Shown: piece by piece, positions 55,496 through 62,830 of the stretch | How positions within the stretch are numbered: position 1 is the stretch's first letter | How the letters are laid out: each line of letters opens with the position of its first letter | DNA from: Paenibacillus aurantius | GTDB lineage: Bacteria; Bacillota; Bacilli; Paenibacillales; NBRC-103111 | NCBI RefSeq assembly: GCF_032268605.1 | Contig: NZ_CP130318.1 | Span: 687,501-751,500, forward strand | DNA length: 64,000 bases | Reading direction: 5' to 3' | Translations under genes and position numbers: made by a program | The notes under the pieces: generated by a model | Seen by the model: only the letters and a program-made list of their open reading frames with translations | What the model was told of the DNA's origin: nothing | The model's database searches: none

Positions 55496-56299
55496 ATGAA
55501 ACCCCTGCATTTCGATTTTCCCATGAGGGAACAGGTTTACAAAGAGGCAGGACGGGAGCTGAAGCTGTATCTGTTCGAGCCGGACGAACCATCGTCCGCC
55601 CCCCGTCCCGTTCTCCTCTTTTTTAACGGAGGAAGCTTCCAGAAGGACCCTAAGCTTAGTCCCGTTCAATTCCAGCACCAGGCCCGTTATTTTGCCGAGC
55701 GGGGAGTGATCGGGATCTGTGTGGATTACCGCAACGGAAGCGACGAAGGGTTCACTCCCCTGCAGGCCATCGCGGATGTGAAGTCCGCCGTACGCTGGGT
55801 GAGAACCCATTCCGCGGAGCTTCAGGCCGATCCGTCCCGGATCACCGTTTGCGGAGCTTCCGCCGGCGGCTACATTGCGGTGTCCTCGATTCTCTTCCCG
55901 GCTGTCGACGACGCAAGCCCAGAGGAAAGGGAGGTGGATGCCGTCCCTAACAATCTGGTTATCTTTGCCGCCGGGATGGACGCGGTGGATATTATGGGCC
56001 GGCGGTACCCGGAAATTCTGGATCAGGCCCGGGAGATTTCCCCGCTGCACCACATCCGCAAGGCCCTGCCCCGGACCTTGTGGCTTCTGGGCACCTCCGA
56101 CGACCTGTACGAGCAGAACATGGAGTTCGTGAGGGGGATGAGAGAGGCCGGCAACGACATTACCCTGGAAACGTACGAAGGCATGGAGCACGGGTTCTTC
56201 AACTACGGGCGGTACGACAACAAGCCGTGGCGGGAGACGACGAAGCGCATCGAAAGCTTCCTTTACCCGGACCTGCCCCTAAGGAGAGATGAGGCTTGA
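55496..56299 (+). CDS. Alpha/beta hydrolase, carboxylesterase/HSL-like
   Basis: A 267-aa hydrolase. The oxyanion motif is FFNGGSF (in place of HGGG), the nucleophile elbow GASAGG, the acid D in GTSDDLY and the base H in MEHGFFNY. It resembles small acetylhydrolase-type esterases. The frame is open to 55391, but AAGGAGATGG stands just before the ATG at 55496, where similarity to the family also begins. It overlaps the next gene by 4 nt, so the pair is co-translated. Confidence 0.85.
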   Translation: MKPLHFDFPMREQVYKEAGRELKLYLFEPDEPSSAPRPVLLFFNGGSFQKDPKLSPVQFQHQARYFAERGVIGICVDYRNGSDEGFTPLQAIADVKSAVRWVRTHSAELQADPSRITVCGASAGGYIAVSSILFPAVDDASPEEREVDAVPNNLVIFAAGMDAVDIMGRRYPEILDQAREISPLHHIRKALPRTLWLLGTSDDLYEQNMEFVRGMREAGNDITLETYEGMEHGFFNYGRYDNKPWRETTKRIESFLYPDLPLRRDEA

Positions 56300-56916
56300 G
56301 CCATAAGGTCGATTATAAAAAAGACTATAAGCATCTATACCTGCCAAAAACGGTTCCGGAAATCGTGGACGTCCCGGGCATGCCCTTTTTTATGGTCAAT
56401 GGCAGCGGGGACCCCAACGGCGAGGAATTTGCCAAGGTGACGGAAGCTCTATACAGCTTAAGCTATGCGGTGAGAATGTCTTACAAAAGTTCGGATGTGC
56501 CGGCCGGCTACTATGAGTACACGGTTTTTCCGCTGGAGGGCATTTGGGATCTGGTCGACCGGACCAAGCCTCCCACGGATAAAAGCAATCTCAAGTACAC
56601 GATGATGATCCGGCAGCCCGATTTTGTGACGGAGGAGCTATTCGGGCGGTTTCTGGAGCAGGCGATGAGGAAGAAATCCAATCCGTTCCTGAAGAAGGTT
56701 CGGTTTGAGCAGGCCGAGGACGGGTTGAGCTGTCAAATGATGCATAAGGGAAGCTTTGACGAGGAGCCGGAAAGCTTTGTCCGCATGGAGGCGTTCTGTA
56801 CGGAGCAGGGCTTTATTCGCTCGAGCAAAATTCACCGGGAGATTTATTTGTCAGACCCCCGCAAGACAGAAGCGGCCAAGCTGAAAACCGTGTTACGCTT
56901 CCCTGTACACAAATGA
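56296..56916 (+). CDS. GyrI-like small-molecule-binding domain protein
   Basis: A 206-aa protein of the GyrI/SOUL-like fold group: VPGMPFFMVNGSGDPNGEEF, YSLSYAVRMSYK, YYEYTVFPLEGIWD, then a C-terminal repeat ending RFPVHK. Homologues bind cationic amphipathic small molecules, and some are hydrolases (for instance of cyclopropanoid toxins); no specific ligand is evident. The TTG start overlaps the stop of the upstream hydrolase (TTGA), nine bases after AAGGAG, so the two probably work together. Confidence 0.83.
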   Translation: MSHKVDYKKDYKHLYLPKTVPEIVDVPGMPFFMVNGSGDPNGEEFAKVTEALYSLSYAVRMSYKSSDVPAGYYEYTVFPLEGIWDLVDRTKPPTDKSNLKYTMMIRQPDFVTEELFGRFLEQAMRKKSNPFLKKVRFEQAEDGLSCQMMHKGSFDEEPESFVRMEAFCTEQGFIRSSKIHREIYLSDPRKTEAAKLKTVLRFPVHK

Positions 56917-56950
56917 ATACGAGAATCGACTCCTTAACTGAAGTTTCCTA

Positions 56951-56977
56951 AGCCGCCTTCTCAGCAGGGCGGTTCTT
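56951..56977 (+). terminator. Weak terminator after the GyrI-like gene
   Basis: AGCCGCC (56951-56957) pairs with GGCGGTT (56968-56974), followed by CTTTC. It stands directly before the repeat element. Confidence 0.5.
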
Positions 56978-56981
56978 TCAT

Positions 56982-57083
56982 GGATAAGGCACGGGTGCCT
57001 TATCCGGTACCTTTGTTGGGAGCAAAAACTCCGTATGCGCACGGTAATCCATAAGGAAGCAGAACTCTTGACGGATAAGGCAC
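56982..57083. repeat. Dispersed terminal-inverted-repeat element, copy C with an extra end
   Basis: The element proper is 56995-57083 (89 bp), GTGCCTTATCCG ... CGGATAAGGCAC, a perfect 12-bp inverted repeat; it is inverted relative to copies A and B. Its reverse complement closely follows copy A through AGTTCTGCTT, GTGCGC-TAC-GAG and CCAACAAAG-TACCGG. Directly before it, GGATAAGGCAC (56982-56992) is another terminal end facing away, making the perfect palindrome GGATAAGGCAC-GG-GTGCCTTATCC. This looks like a remnant of a second, tandem copy. Confidence 0.85.
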
Positions 57084-57102
57084 AAAGGGAATTTTCACCC
57101 TA

Positions 57103-57115
57103 CCATTGATAATGG
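57103..57115. promoter_or_regulatory. Candidate upstream operator half-site
   Basis: CCATTGATAATGG is a palindrome sharing ATTGATAATG with the main operator 60 bp downstream. It may be a second site for the same regulator. Confidence 0.4.
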
Positions 57116-57137
57116 GGACCGCATGGCAAAAAAGCCC

Positions 57138-57187
57138 TTGCTTCAGCGTCCTTTCTGTATTATATTATCATTATTGATAATGATAAT
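57138..57187 (+). promoter_or_regulatory. Promoter and dyad operator of the HTH-hydrolase-YhfC cassette
   Basis: A perfect 10-bp inverted repeat ATTATCATTA-TTGA-TAATGATAAT occupies 57164-57187, 26 nt before the regulator's ATG. It overlaps a candidate -10 (TATATT, 57161-57166), 17 nt after TTGCTT (57138-57143). This is the classical position for autorepression by the regulator encoded next. The site has some likeness to a Fur box but lacks its 7-1-7 structure. Confidence 0.65.
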
Positions 57188-57213
57188 AATCAAAGATCAG
57201 GAGGCGGCAATCG

Positions 57214-57792
57214 ATGAACAAGACCAAAGCTGAGCTGCTGCTGCACCCGGTCCGGTTAAAAATCATCCAATCCATGATAGGCGGGCGCAGGCTGACGGTT
57301 CAAGGCATGGCGGAGCATCTGCCGGAAGTTCCTCAAGCCACTCTGTACCGGCATCTGAACCTCCTCACCAAGGGAGGACTCCTCAGGGTGGTGGAGCAGA
57401 ATCAAGTAAGGGGAACCGTAGAGAAGGTCTATGCGCTGGGCACGGATGCCCATACCCTGACGAAAGAGGACCTGGAAAAGGCGACGCCTGACGAGCATCT
57501 GCAGCTTTTTCTGTCCTTTCTGGCGGGGGTGATCTCGGATTTCGAAAAGTACGTGAGCCAGGAGTCGTTCGACATGATGAAGGATATGGTCACGTACCGG
57601 CAGGCGCGCCTTCACTTAAGCGATGAGGAGCTGAGGGAAATGGTGATGAGCATCGGAGCGGCCATTACGAAGGCATCCTCCTATGGCCCTGGCCCCGGCC
57701 GGCGGGCACGCACGCTGACGACGATTCTCCTTCCGGAGAAGAGTGTTCCTTCAGAGGGGGACGAGAAGCCGAAGGCAGACGGAGCGGAATGA
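57214..57792 (+). CDS. Helix-turn-helix (ArsR-like winged helix) transcriptional regulator
   Basis: A 192-aa protein. The N-terminal winged-helix domain (residues 1-80) has ELLLHPVRLKIIQSM, then LTVQGMAEHLPEVPQATLYRHLNLLTKGGLL, the recognition helix of ArsR-like regulators, and a wing VRGTVEKVYALG. The C-terminal half is helical (FLSFLAGVISDFEKYV), likely for ligand binding or dimerisation, and the tail is charged. It starts 26 nt after the dyad operator and is followed in the same direction by a hydrolase and a YhfC-type protease, which it probably controls. RBS CAGGAGGCGG precedes the ATG. Confidence 0.85.
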   Translation: MNKTKAELLLHPVRLKIIQSMIGGRRLTVQGMAEHLPEVPQATLYRHLNLLTKGGLLRVVEQNQVRGTVEKVYALGTDAHTLTKEDLEKATPDEHLQLFLSFLAGVISDFEKYVSQESFDMMKDMVTYRQARLHLSDEELREMVMSIGAAITKASSYGPGPGRRARTLTTILLPEKSVPSEGDEKPKADGAE

Positions 57793-57834
57793 GCCCCACA
57801 TAATAAAAGAGAGAAAAAGAGAGGGACGGTCACA

Positions 57835-58884
57835 ATGAAACACCCGATTACCGAGCAGGAAGTTACCATTCACGCGGCCTATGAATTGGCGGGAGCTATG
57901 ACGCTTCCGGGGGCGATTGATAAGAAAGCGGGCGAAAGAAATGGGGAAGCGGCTGGGCAAGAGACCGAGGCTGTACCGGGTGAGGGAGGCAGGCCGGACA
58001 GAGGCGTTTCGGTTCGTTATCCCGCCATCCTGATCATCCCCGGGACTGGAGGGAACGACCGGGATGGCAACAGCCGAATGCTTCGCATGAACCTGTACAA
58101 GGATTTGGCGCATGTTCTGACGGGGCTCGGCTGGGCAACCCTCCGCTACGACAAGCGGGGAATCGGCCGCAGCAAGGGAAGCTTCCTTGAATCCGGCATG
58201 TGGGATCAGGTGGACGACGCCGAGGCCTGCCTCCGGTATCTCGAGGCCCATCCGCAGGTCGACCCGAACCGAATCCTCATTCTCGGCCACAGCGAGGGCT
58301 GCATCCTCGGCCCGGCTCTGAACGCCCGGCATCCGGTGAGCGGGCTGATACTGCTCGCGGGAGTGGCCGGCTCCCTGAAGGATGCCCTGCCGATGCAGAA
58401 CGAGAGGGCGATCGGGGAGCTGGAAGCGTTGACCGGCTTCAAGGGCTTCCTCGTCCGTCTCCTGAAGGTCGGGAATAAGGCGCGCAAGCAGCAGGGGAAG
58501 CTCTTTCGCAGGCTGGAGCAGTCGACCGTTCCGGTCATTCGAGTTCAGGGCAAGAAGCTCAACGCCAAGTGGTTCCGGGAGCATCTCGCCTACAACGTCA
58601 TGGACGATTTGGCGAAGGCCGCTTGTCCTACGCTGGCCGTCACGGGAGACAAGGACCTCCAAGTCGATCCCGCGGACGCCGAGAGGATGGCGGCAGCCGT
58701 GAAGGGCGAAGGGGAATGGAGGATCATCCCGAACATGACCCACATTCTCAAGATTACGGAGGAGACGCCCGCCATGCTGACGCTGATCAAGCAGTATAAA
58801 CGAATGGCCGGGGAGCCGATCGCTCCGGAGCTTGCCGAGGTTCTGCAGCAATGGCTGCAGGCCCATTATGAAAGGAGTGCTTAG
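57835..58884 (+). CDS. Alpha/beta hydrolase of the regulator-hydrolase-YhfC cassette
   Basis: A 349-aa protein with an alpha/beta hydrolase fold: IIPGTGGNDRDGNSR (oxyanion region), TLRYDKRGIGRSKG, the nucleophile elbow ILGHSEGC (S153), and late residues AVTGDKDLQV (D) and PNMTHILK (H). A charged segment at about 28-56 is an insert rich in Gly and Glu. It resembles BAAT/dienelactone-type peptidase-like hydrolases; the substrate is unknown. It is 42 nt after the regulator and one base before the ATG of the YhfC gene. Confidence 0.83.
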   Translation: MKHPITEQEVTIHAAYELAGAMTLPGAIDKKAGERNGEAAGQETEAVPGEGGRPDRGVSVRYPAILIIPGTGGNDRDGNSRMLRMNLYKDLAHVLTGLGWATLRYDKRGIGRSKGSFLESGMWDQVDDAEACLRYLEAHPQVDPNRILILGHSEGCILGPALNARHPVSGLILLAGVAGSLKDALPMQNERAIGELEALTGFKGFLVRLLKVGNKARKQQGKLFRRLEQSTVPVIRVQGKKLNAKWFREHLAYNVMDDLAKAACPTLAVTGDKDLQVDPADAERMAAAVKGEGEWRIIPNMTHILKITEETPAMLTLIKQYKRMAGEPIAPELAEVLQQWLQAHYERSA

Positions 58885-58885
58885 C

Positions 58886-59704
58886 ATGGTGCCAACGTCT
58901 GCTTTTGCCGGAATGATTGTCCAGGGAGTTCTGGCCGTCCTTATTCCTTTGATCGCCATTCTCTACTACTACCGCAAAGAAAAATTCTCCTTCGTCCCCT
59001 TCGCGGTAGGGGCCGCCGTCTTCCTCGTCTTCTCCCAAGTGCTGGAGAAGCTGCTTCATTTGTATGTCATGACCGGCAACCCCGTGACGATGGAATGGTT
59101 GAAAGCCCCGCTCGTGCTCGCCGTGTACGGCGCTTTGGCCGCCGCTCTCTTCGAGGAGGGCGGGCGGTGGATCGGCATGAAGCTTCTCATGCCCCGGAGA
59201 AGAGAGTGGAAAGACGGCCTGTCGTTCGGCCTCGGCCACGGTGGGATCGAGGCGCTGCTCATCAGCGGGCTGGCGAGCGTCCAGTACCTGCTGTATGCCA
59301 CGCTGCTCAACAACGGAACGTTTGATGAGGTGCTCGGGAGCAAGCTCCCGGCCGAAGCGGCCACCCAGCTGAAAACGGCACTCACGGACAGCGGCTTTGG
59401 CCTGTACCTCGTCGGCGGACTGGAACGGATTCCCGCTCTCTTCCTCCAGATCGCCATGTCGCTCATGGTGCTGTATGCCGTCCGTTCGGGCCGCCTAGCC
59501 ATGCTGCTGTGGGCCATTGTCCTTCATGCCGGCGTGGATTTCTTCCCGGGCTTGTACCAGGCGAAGGTTCTCCCGCTGTGGCTGGTCGAGATTCTGGTCT
59601 GGCTCACCCTGCCGCTCTCGCTGTATCTGATCCGGAGATCCCGTGTCTGGTTCGGGGAAGCGGAGCGCCGCCCGGACGCTTCTTTTACCGGAGTCGGCCG
59701 GTAG
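58886..59704 (+). CDS. YhfC-family intramembrane metalloprotease
   Basis: A 272-aa polytopic membrane protein with seven or eight hydrophobic segments. Putative metal-site motifs are EEGGRW (E90, E91, R94), GHGGIEA (H118, E122) and LHAGVDF (H214, D218), as in the YhfC/PrsW/CPBP superfamily of intramembrane proteases. B. subtilis YhfC is the closest named relative. The frame is open 18 codons upstream, but AAAGGAGTG stands 9 nt before the ATG at 58886. Last gene of the cassette, followed by a terminator. The target protein is unknown. Confidence 0.87.
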   Translation: MVPTSAFAGMIVQGVLAVLIPLIAILYYYRKEKFSFVPFAVGAAVFLVFSQVLEKLLHLYVMTGNPVTMEWLKAPLVLAVYGALAAALFEEGGRWIGMKLLMPRRREWKDGLSFGLGHGGIEALLISGLASVQYLLYATLLNNGTFDEVLGSKLPAEAATQLKTALTDSGFGLYLVGGLERIPALFLQIAMSLMVLYAVRSGRLAMLLWAIVLHAGVDFFPGLYQAKVLPLWLVEILVWLTLPLSLYLIRRSRVWFGEAERRPDASFTGVGR

Positions 59705-59732
59705 GCAGAAGAATCTAGCGTGCCTATAAGAA

Positions 59733-59776
59733 CAGCGGCAGCCTGGACCGGTTAAGTCCTGGGCTGCCGCTTTTAT
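59733..59776. terminator. Terminator between the cassette and a convergent gene
   Basis: AGCGGCAGCC pairs with GGGCTGCCGCT around a 17-nt loop, followed by TTTATTG on the plus strand. Confidence 0.85.
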
Positions 59777-60255
59777 TGTTTAGGGATTATTAGGTTCTGA
59801 CTCGCCCGCCGGCCGGAAAAGAAATAGAACAGGCCGCCCGCCATCCAGAACGGCTCCCAGAAGAAGATCCGCCACCACGCCGAGTAACGGTCGACGGGCA
59901 AGTCCAGCACGCCGGCCAGGGCGAGCAGCACGGCCGCGAAGTTGAGCAGCCCGTAAAGAAACAGGAAAATTCCCCCGATCATGGCGGCGAAGCGGAGCGC
60001 TGTGGGAAGGAACCGGATGGTCCAACGGATCTCCAGAGCGATTAAGACAAGCGCTCCGGCCACCTTAGCCGCTCCCGTCAACCATACGACAAGGATAAAG
60101 CTGTCGTCCCTCAAGACGGCTTGCCTCGAGATTTCCGGTCCGAGCGTCTCGACACCAAGCGAGCCGCCACCCGCCCAATAAAAGCTCATACAGGCGAACA
60201 GCAAGGACCAAACGACCCCGCAAACAACCGGCCATCGTTTTCGCCGAACGGACAT
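59773..60255 (-). CDS. DUF3995-like membrane protein
   Basis: A 160-aa protein with four predicted transmembrane segments (residues 8-28, 57-75, 85-110, 125-145) and the extracellular GGGSLGVETLGPEI loop plus a WWRIFFWEPFWMAGG segment, as in DUF3995 proteins. Function unknown. The frame extends 12 codons upstream to an ATG at 60291, but that start lacks an RBS; the ATG at 60255 has AAAGGTTGGG nearby. It is convergent with the YhfC cassette and ends at the same terminator. Confidence 0.75.
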   Translation of the reverse strand: MSVRRKRWPVVCGVVWSLLFACMSFYWAGGGSLGVETLGPEISRQAVLRDDSFILVVWLTGAAKVAGALVLIALEIRWTIRFLPTALRFAAMIGGIFLFLYGLLNFAAVLLALAGVLDLPVDRYSAWWRIFFWEPFWMAGGLFYFFSGRRASQNLIIPKQ

Positions 60256-60489
60256 GTCAACCCAACCTTTCCCTCTAGAGACCTCATCCATAGATTACCA
60301 CATCCCCCAAAGGCCGGGAACGGATAAAAGAAGGAAGCGCAGGCCGTCATGATCGTTCTGTTAGCACTCTGCACAAGGCTGCCGGCACCCAGTGCCGTTG
60401 GAGCTGGTCTGTAGCGTACGTTCTCGCAGCTCGCAATTGGTGTTTTAGCACAACTTTATGAATGATAATTACCGATTCACAAGGTGTGC

Positions 60490-60520
60490 AAAAATAAAAA
60501 ATCCCACTTGATAGTGGGAG
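60490..60520 (-). terminator. Terminator of the YtkA-like gene
   Basis: On the minus strand TCCCACT-ATCA-AGTGGGA followed by TTTTTTATTT. The 235 bp between this and the DUF3995 gene hold no recognisable gene. Confidence 0.9.
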
Positions 60521-60540
60521 AAAGCGGCATAAGATAAAGC

Positions 60541-61047
60541 TCATAAAGTCTTTCCATGATCATGGGTGGCACTCAACTCATGTTGACTGCCAGCAATCGT
60601 TTCAACTGGCGAATCTTGTGTCGTTGCGGAAGCGGATGGTTCCTTCGTAGCAGTAACCGTGAAAGGGATCTTTTCCATGGTGTGGAGATTACGTGCCGAC
60701 ACATGGTAATAGACGAAGTACGATCCCGGTTCAGTGATGGCCTGCGTAGCGATGTAGAGTCCATCCTTTTGGAAAGTGGCAGGTAGCATCATATGAGGCT
60801 CCTGCCCCTCTTTCCACCATTCAAATATGACTTCGCTTGCGTCATCCACTGGTTTACCATCCTGGGTAACGGTTACCGCAAAAGTAACGTTGTCTCTGGC
60901 AGCAGGTTGACTCGGTTCGAGCGTGAATGTGGCTTCGACTGGTGTAGAAGATGGATGAGCTGTTTGTTGAAGATTTTGACTATATGCGGTCATGGCAAGG
61001 AGAAATAGTAGGCACGGCAGCATGTACATCAAGCGTTTCAATTCCAT
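60541..61047 (-). CDS. Exported YtkA/FixH-like domain protein
   Basis: A 168-aa protein with an N-terminal hydrophobic signal (MYMLPCLLFLLAMTAYS) and a YtkA-like immunoglobulin-type domain: VTFAVTVTQDGKPVDDASEVIFEWW, then GLYIATQAITEPGSYFVYYHVSARNLHTM. Such domains occur with copper or cytochrome-related membrane proteins, but nothing nearby confirms this. The C-terminus ends in a His-rich ATHDHGKTL. It may be in one transcript with the membrane gene upstream at 61154-61603 (106 nt apart). Confidence 0.8.
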   Translation of the reverse strand: MELKRLMYMLPCLLFLLAMTAYSQNLQQTAHPSSTPVEATFTLEPSQPAARDNVTFAVTVTQDGKPVDDASEVIFEWWKEGQEPHMMLPATFQKDGLYIATQAITEPGSYFVYYHVSARNLHTMEKIPFTVTATKEPSASATTQDSPVETIAGSQHELSATHDHGKTL

Positions 61048-61153
61048 CTAGAATCATTCCCTTTCTGTTTCCTGCGGTCAATGGTAATGGTCAAAAATTC
61101 AATGCCGCTTCCCATCAGATTCTATGCAATGGCAAAGGCATCCTCTCCACTTG

Positions 61154-61603
61154 TTACATGAATATCGGTGCGAGCAGAAAGGCTGCAATAAAAAAATCCA
61201 AAATAGTGCACCATTCCGCATACCACCGCCAGACCATCTTGTTGCTCAGAAAATGAGCAAAGTCCCAGACCGCATGGCCGATATAACCTGCCGCAAGCAG
61301 GATCAGTCCCGTTTCTCTGTCGACATACAGAGACACTAACGCGATAATGCTGAAAAACAGTAATGCGGCCGCCTGTATCAAGATGGTACGAACCCCGCGG
61401 AGATGACCGCGAATTGCGCCTGCAATCGGGTAGACAAGCGCGATGAGAATCAGGATAAATGACATGGGATCCGTCGAAGCAGGGAGCCCTGTTGCGGCCA
61501 TAGCTAACGCCAATAACGAGGGCCATCGTTTCAGCAATTGTATGCCTGTAAACTTCAATCTTCCTCTTTCTTTGACATCTTCGTCTTTTCTGGTCAATTC
61601 CAT
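61154..61603 (-). CDS. Four-helix membrane protein of unknown function
   Basis: A 149-aa membrane protein with four hydrophobic segments (about 30-50, 52-75, 80-100, 125-147) and a conserved-looking GHAVWDFAHFLSNKMVWRWYAEW stretch with several Trp and His residues between helices 3 and 4. No family recognised with confidence. The longer frame begins 14 codons upstream, but GAGGAG stands nine bases before the ATG at 61603. Confidence 0.7.
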   Translation of the reverse strand: MELTRKDEDVKERGRLKFTGIQLLKRWPSLLALAMAATGLPASTDPMSFILILIALVYPIAGAIRGHLRGVRTILIQAAALLFFSIIALVSLYVDRETGLILLAAGYIGHAVWDFAHFLSNKMVWRWYAEWCTILDFFIAAFLLAPIFM

Positions 61604-61882
61604 GGCAATCACTCCTCGTTTTCTTTTGCACACCAAAAATAACACAATGCAATTCCTTTTTACGTCTATCTGCGGTTGATTTTTTATTTAGCGTCTATAT
61701 CGATCGATTGATGAGCAAGACGGATTCATCTGTTATGATGAAGTAAACCACCCGAAAGAAAGATTGAAAAATGAATAAAAACATATTTCGATGTGGCTTT
61801 GCGCTTTCTACGCCCCCGGGATTTTCTTCATCTTGATAACCATTCCAGCCAGTCATGGCTATTGTATTCTCGGAAAAGCCGC

Positions 61883-61910
61883 ATTCGTGAGAAAGAATTC
61901 GTGAGAAAGA
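61883..61910 (+). repeat. Perfect 14-bp tandem duplication
   Basis: ATTCGTGAGAAAGA occurs twice head-to-tail (61883-61896, 61897-61910). It lies in the 456-bp AT-rich, gene-free gap between the divergent membrane and MarR genes. That gap also holds GTGATAATCAC (61954-61964), a perfect dyad with one central base. Confidence 0.75.
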
Positions 61911-62017
61911 GCGAGTATTCCGGAGAAAAACCTTTTCTCATAGAGGAAGGTTAGTGATAATCACGATTTTCCAAATTCAAGCTAGAAGCACTATGCGTAA
62001 TGGGCATAATTAGTGTA

Positions 62018-62040
62018 TGATACATATGTTGTATAGATCA
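62018..62040 (+). promoter_or_regulatory. Candidate MarR operator and -10 region
   Basis: ATACA-TATGT-TGTAT (62020-62034), framed by TGAT (62018-62021) and ATCA (62037-62040), forms a dyad 20 nt before the MarR start. It overlaps a candidate -10 TATGAT (62016-62021). MarR regulators often repress their own promoters from such a position; direct evidence is lacking. Confidence 0.45.
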
Positions 62041-62059
62041 CGTTTAAGGGGTGGTTGTT

Positions 62060-62512
62060 ATGAAAGATGAATATTACTTTGAGCTTAGATCAAGCGTACA
62101 AAACTTTGTAAAGTTATTTGGACTACTCGAAACCAACGCTACCCCCTGTGGCTACCCTCTTTCTGTATCCCAGGTTTACGCATTACAAGAATTAGAATCT
62201 AACCAACTGTCCATTACAGAACTGGCCTCAAAACTAGAGCTGGAAAGAAGTTCGGTAAGCAGGCTCGTTGATGATCTAGTTAAGGGGGGATTTGTAAATC
62301 GTGACATAAATGCAGCTAATCGTAGAGAAGTAATTTTGTATTTATCTGAAAAAGGAAATAAGTCCATTCAACAAGTCAGGCAGCGGTCGGTAGATTTTTT
62401 TCGTAGCCTAGTGGAGGAATTTTCGGATGAAGATAAGGAACTTATTCTCGGAGGATTTAATAAGCTTACACTCGCCTTATCTCGTTATAGGAGGAATCAA
62501 AATGATAAGTAA
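62060..62512 (+). CDS. MarR-family transcriptional regulator
   Basis: A 150-aa winged-helix regulator: LSVSQVYALQELESNQLSI, then TELASKLELERSSVSRLVDDLVKGGFVNR, the MarR recognition helix and wing region with the typical D-x-N-R-R (INAANRREVILYLSEKG). Flanking helices form the dimer. The ATG at 62060 follows AAGGGGTGG; a GTG three codons upstream overlaps that RBS. Its stop overlaps the next gene by 11 nt. Codon use is clearly AT-richer than most of the window. Confidence 0.9.
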   Translation: MKDEYYFELRSSVQNFVKLFGLLETNATPCGYPLSVSQVYALQELESNQLSITELASKLELERSSVSRLVDDLVKGGFVNRDINAANRREVILYLSEKGNKSIQQVRQRSVDFFRSLVEEFSDEDKELILGGFNKLTLALSRYRRNQNDK

Positions 62513-62816
62513 AAGGGGACAAACGCTAACCAATCTATCGTCTTTCGTTCTTGCATTTTTAGCATCTTCTCATCATTGGTTACACATGGGCATACTGGCT
62601 CTATTAGGTGGATCAACTAATATGATGGCTACAATGTCAACTGTCTTTTGGATAAGAAGAACTATGATCATTTTGACCTTAATAATGGTTGTTATTTCGA
62701 TTTACCGTTTGTTCAAACACAAGTGCAAGGAGCCTTGGACAATAGCATTTTCAATTATTTCAACAGTTGTATCATTGGGGTTTATCTTTTACACATTAAA
62801 CCAATTCGGTTGGTAA
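62502..62816 (+). CDS. Small three-helix membrane protein
   Basis: A 104-aa protein with three hydrophobic segments (about 10-38, 52-70, 80-100) and a His pair in SSHHWLHMG. No family recognised. AGGAGG lies seven bases before the ATG at 62502, inside the end of the MarR gene, so translation is coupled. AT-rich. Confidence 0.75.
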   Translation: MISKRGQTLTNLSSFVLAFLASSHHWLHMGILALLGGSTNMMATMSTVFWIRRTMIILTLIMVVISIYRLFKHKCKEPWTIAFSIISTVVSLGFIFYTLNQFGW

Positions 62817-62830
62817 AAAGGTGGGTTATT

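Noticed and set aside
57164-57187. Fur box
   Set aside because: The GATAATGATAAT string recalls a Fur site, but the dyad is a 10-4-10 palindrome, not 7-1-7, and the downstream genes are not iron genes. An operator for the adjacent regulator is simpler.
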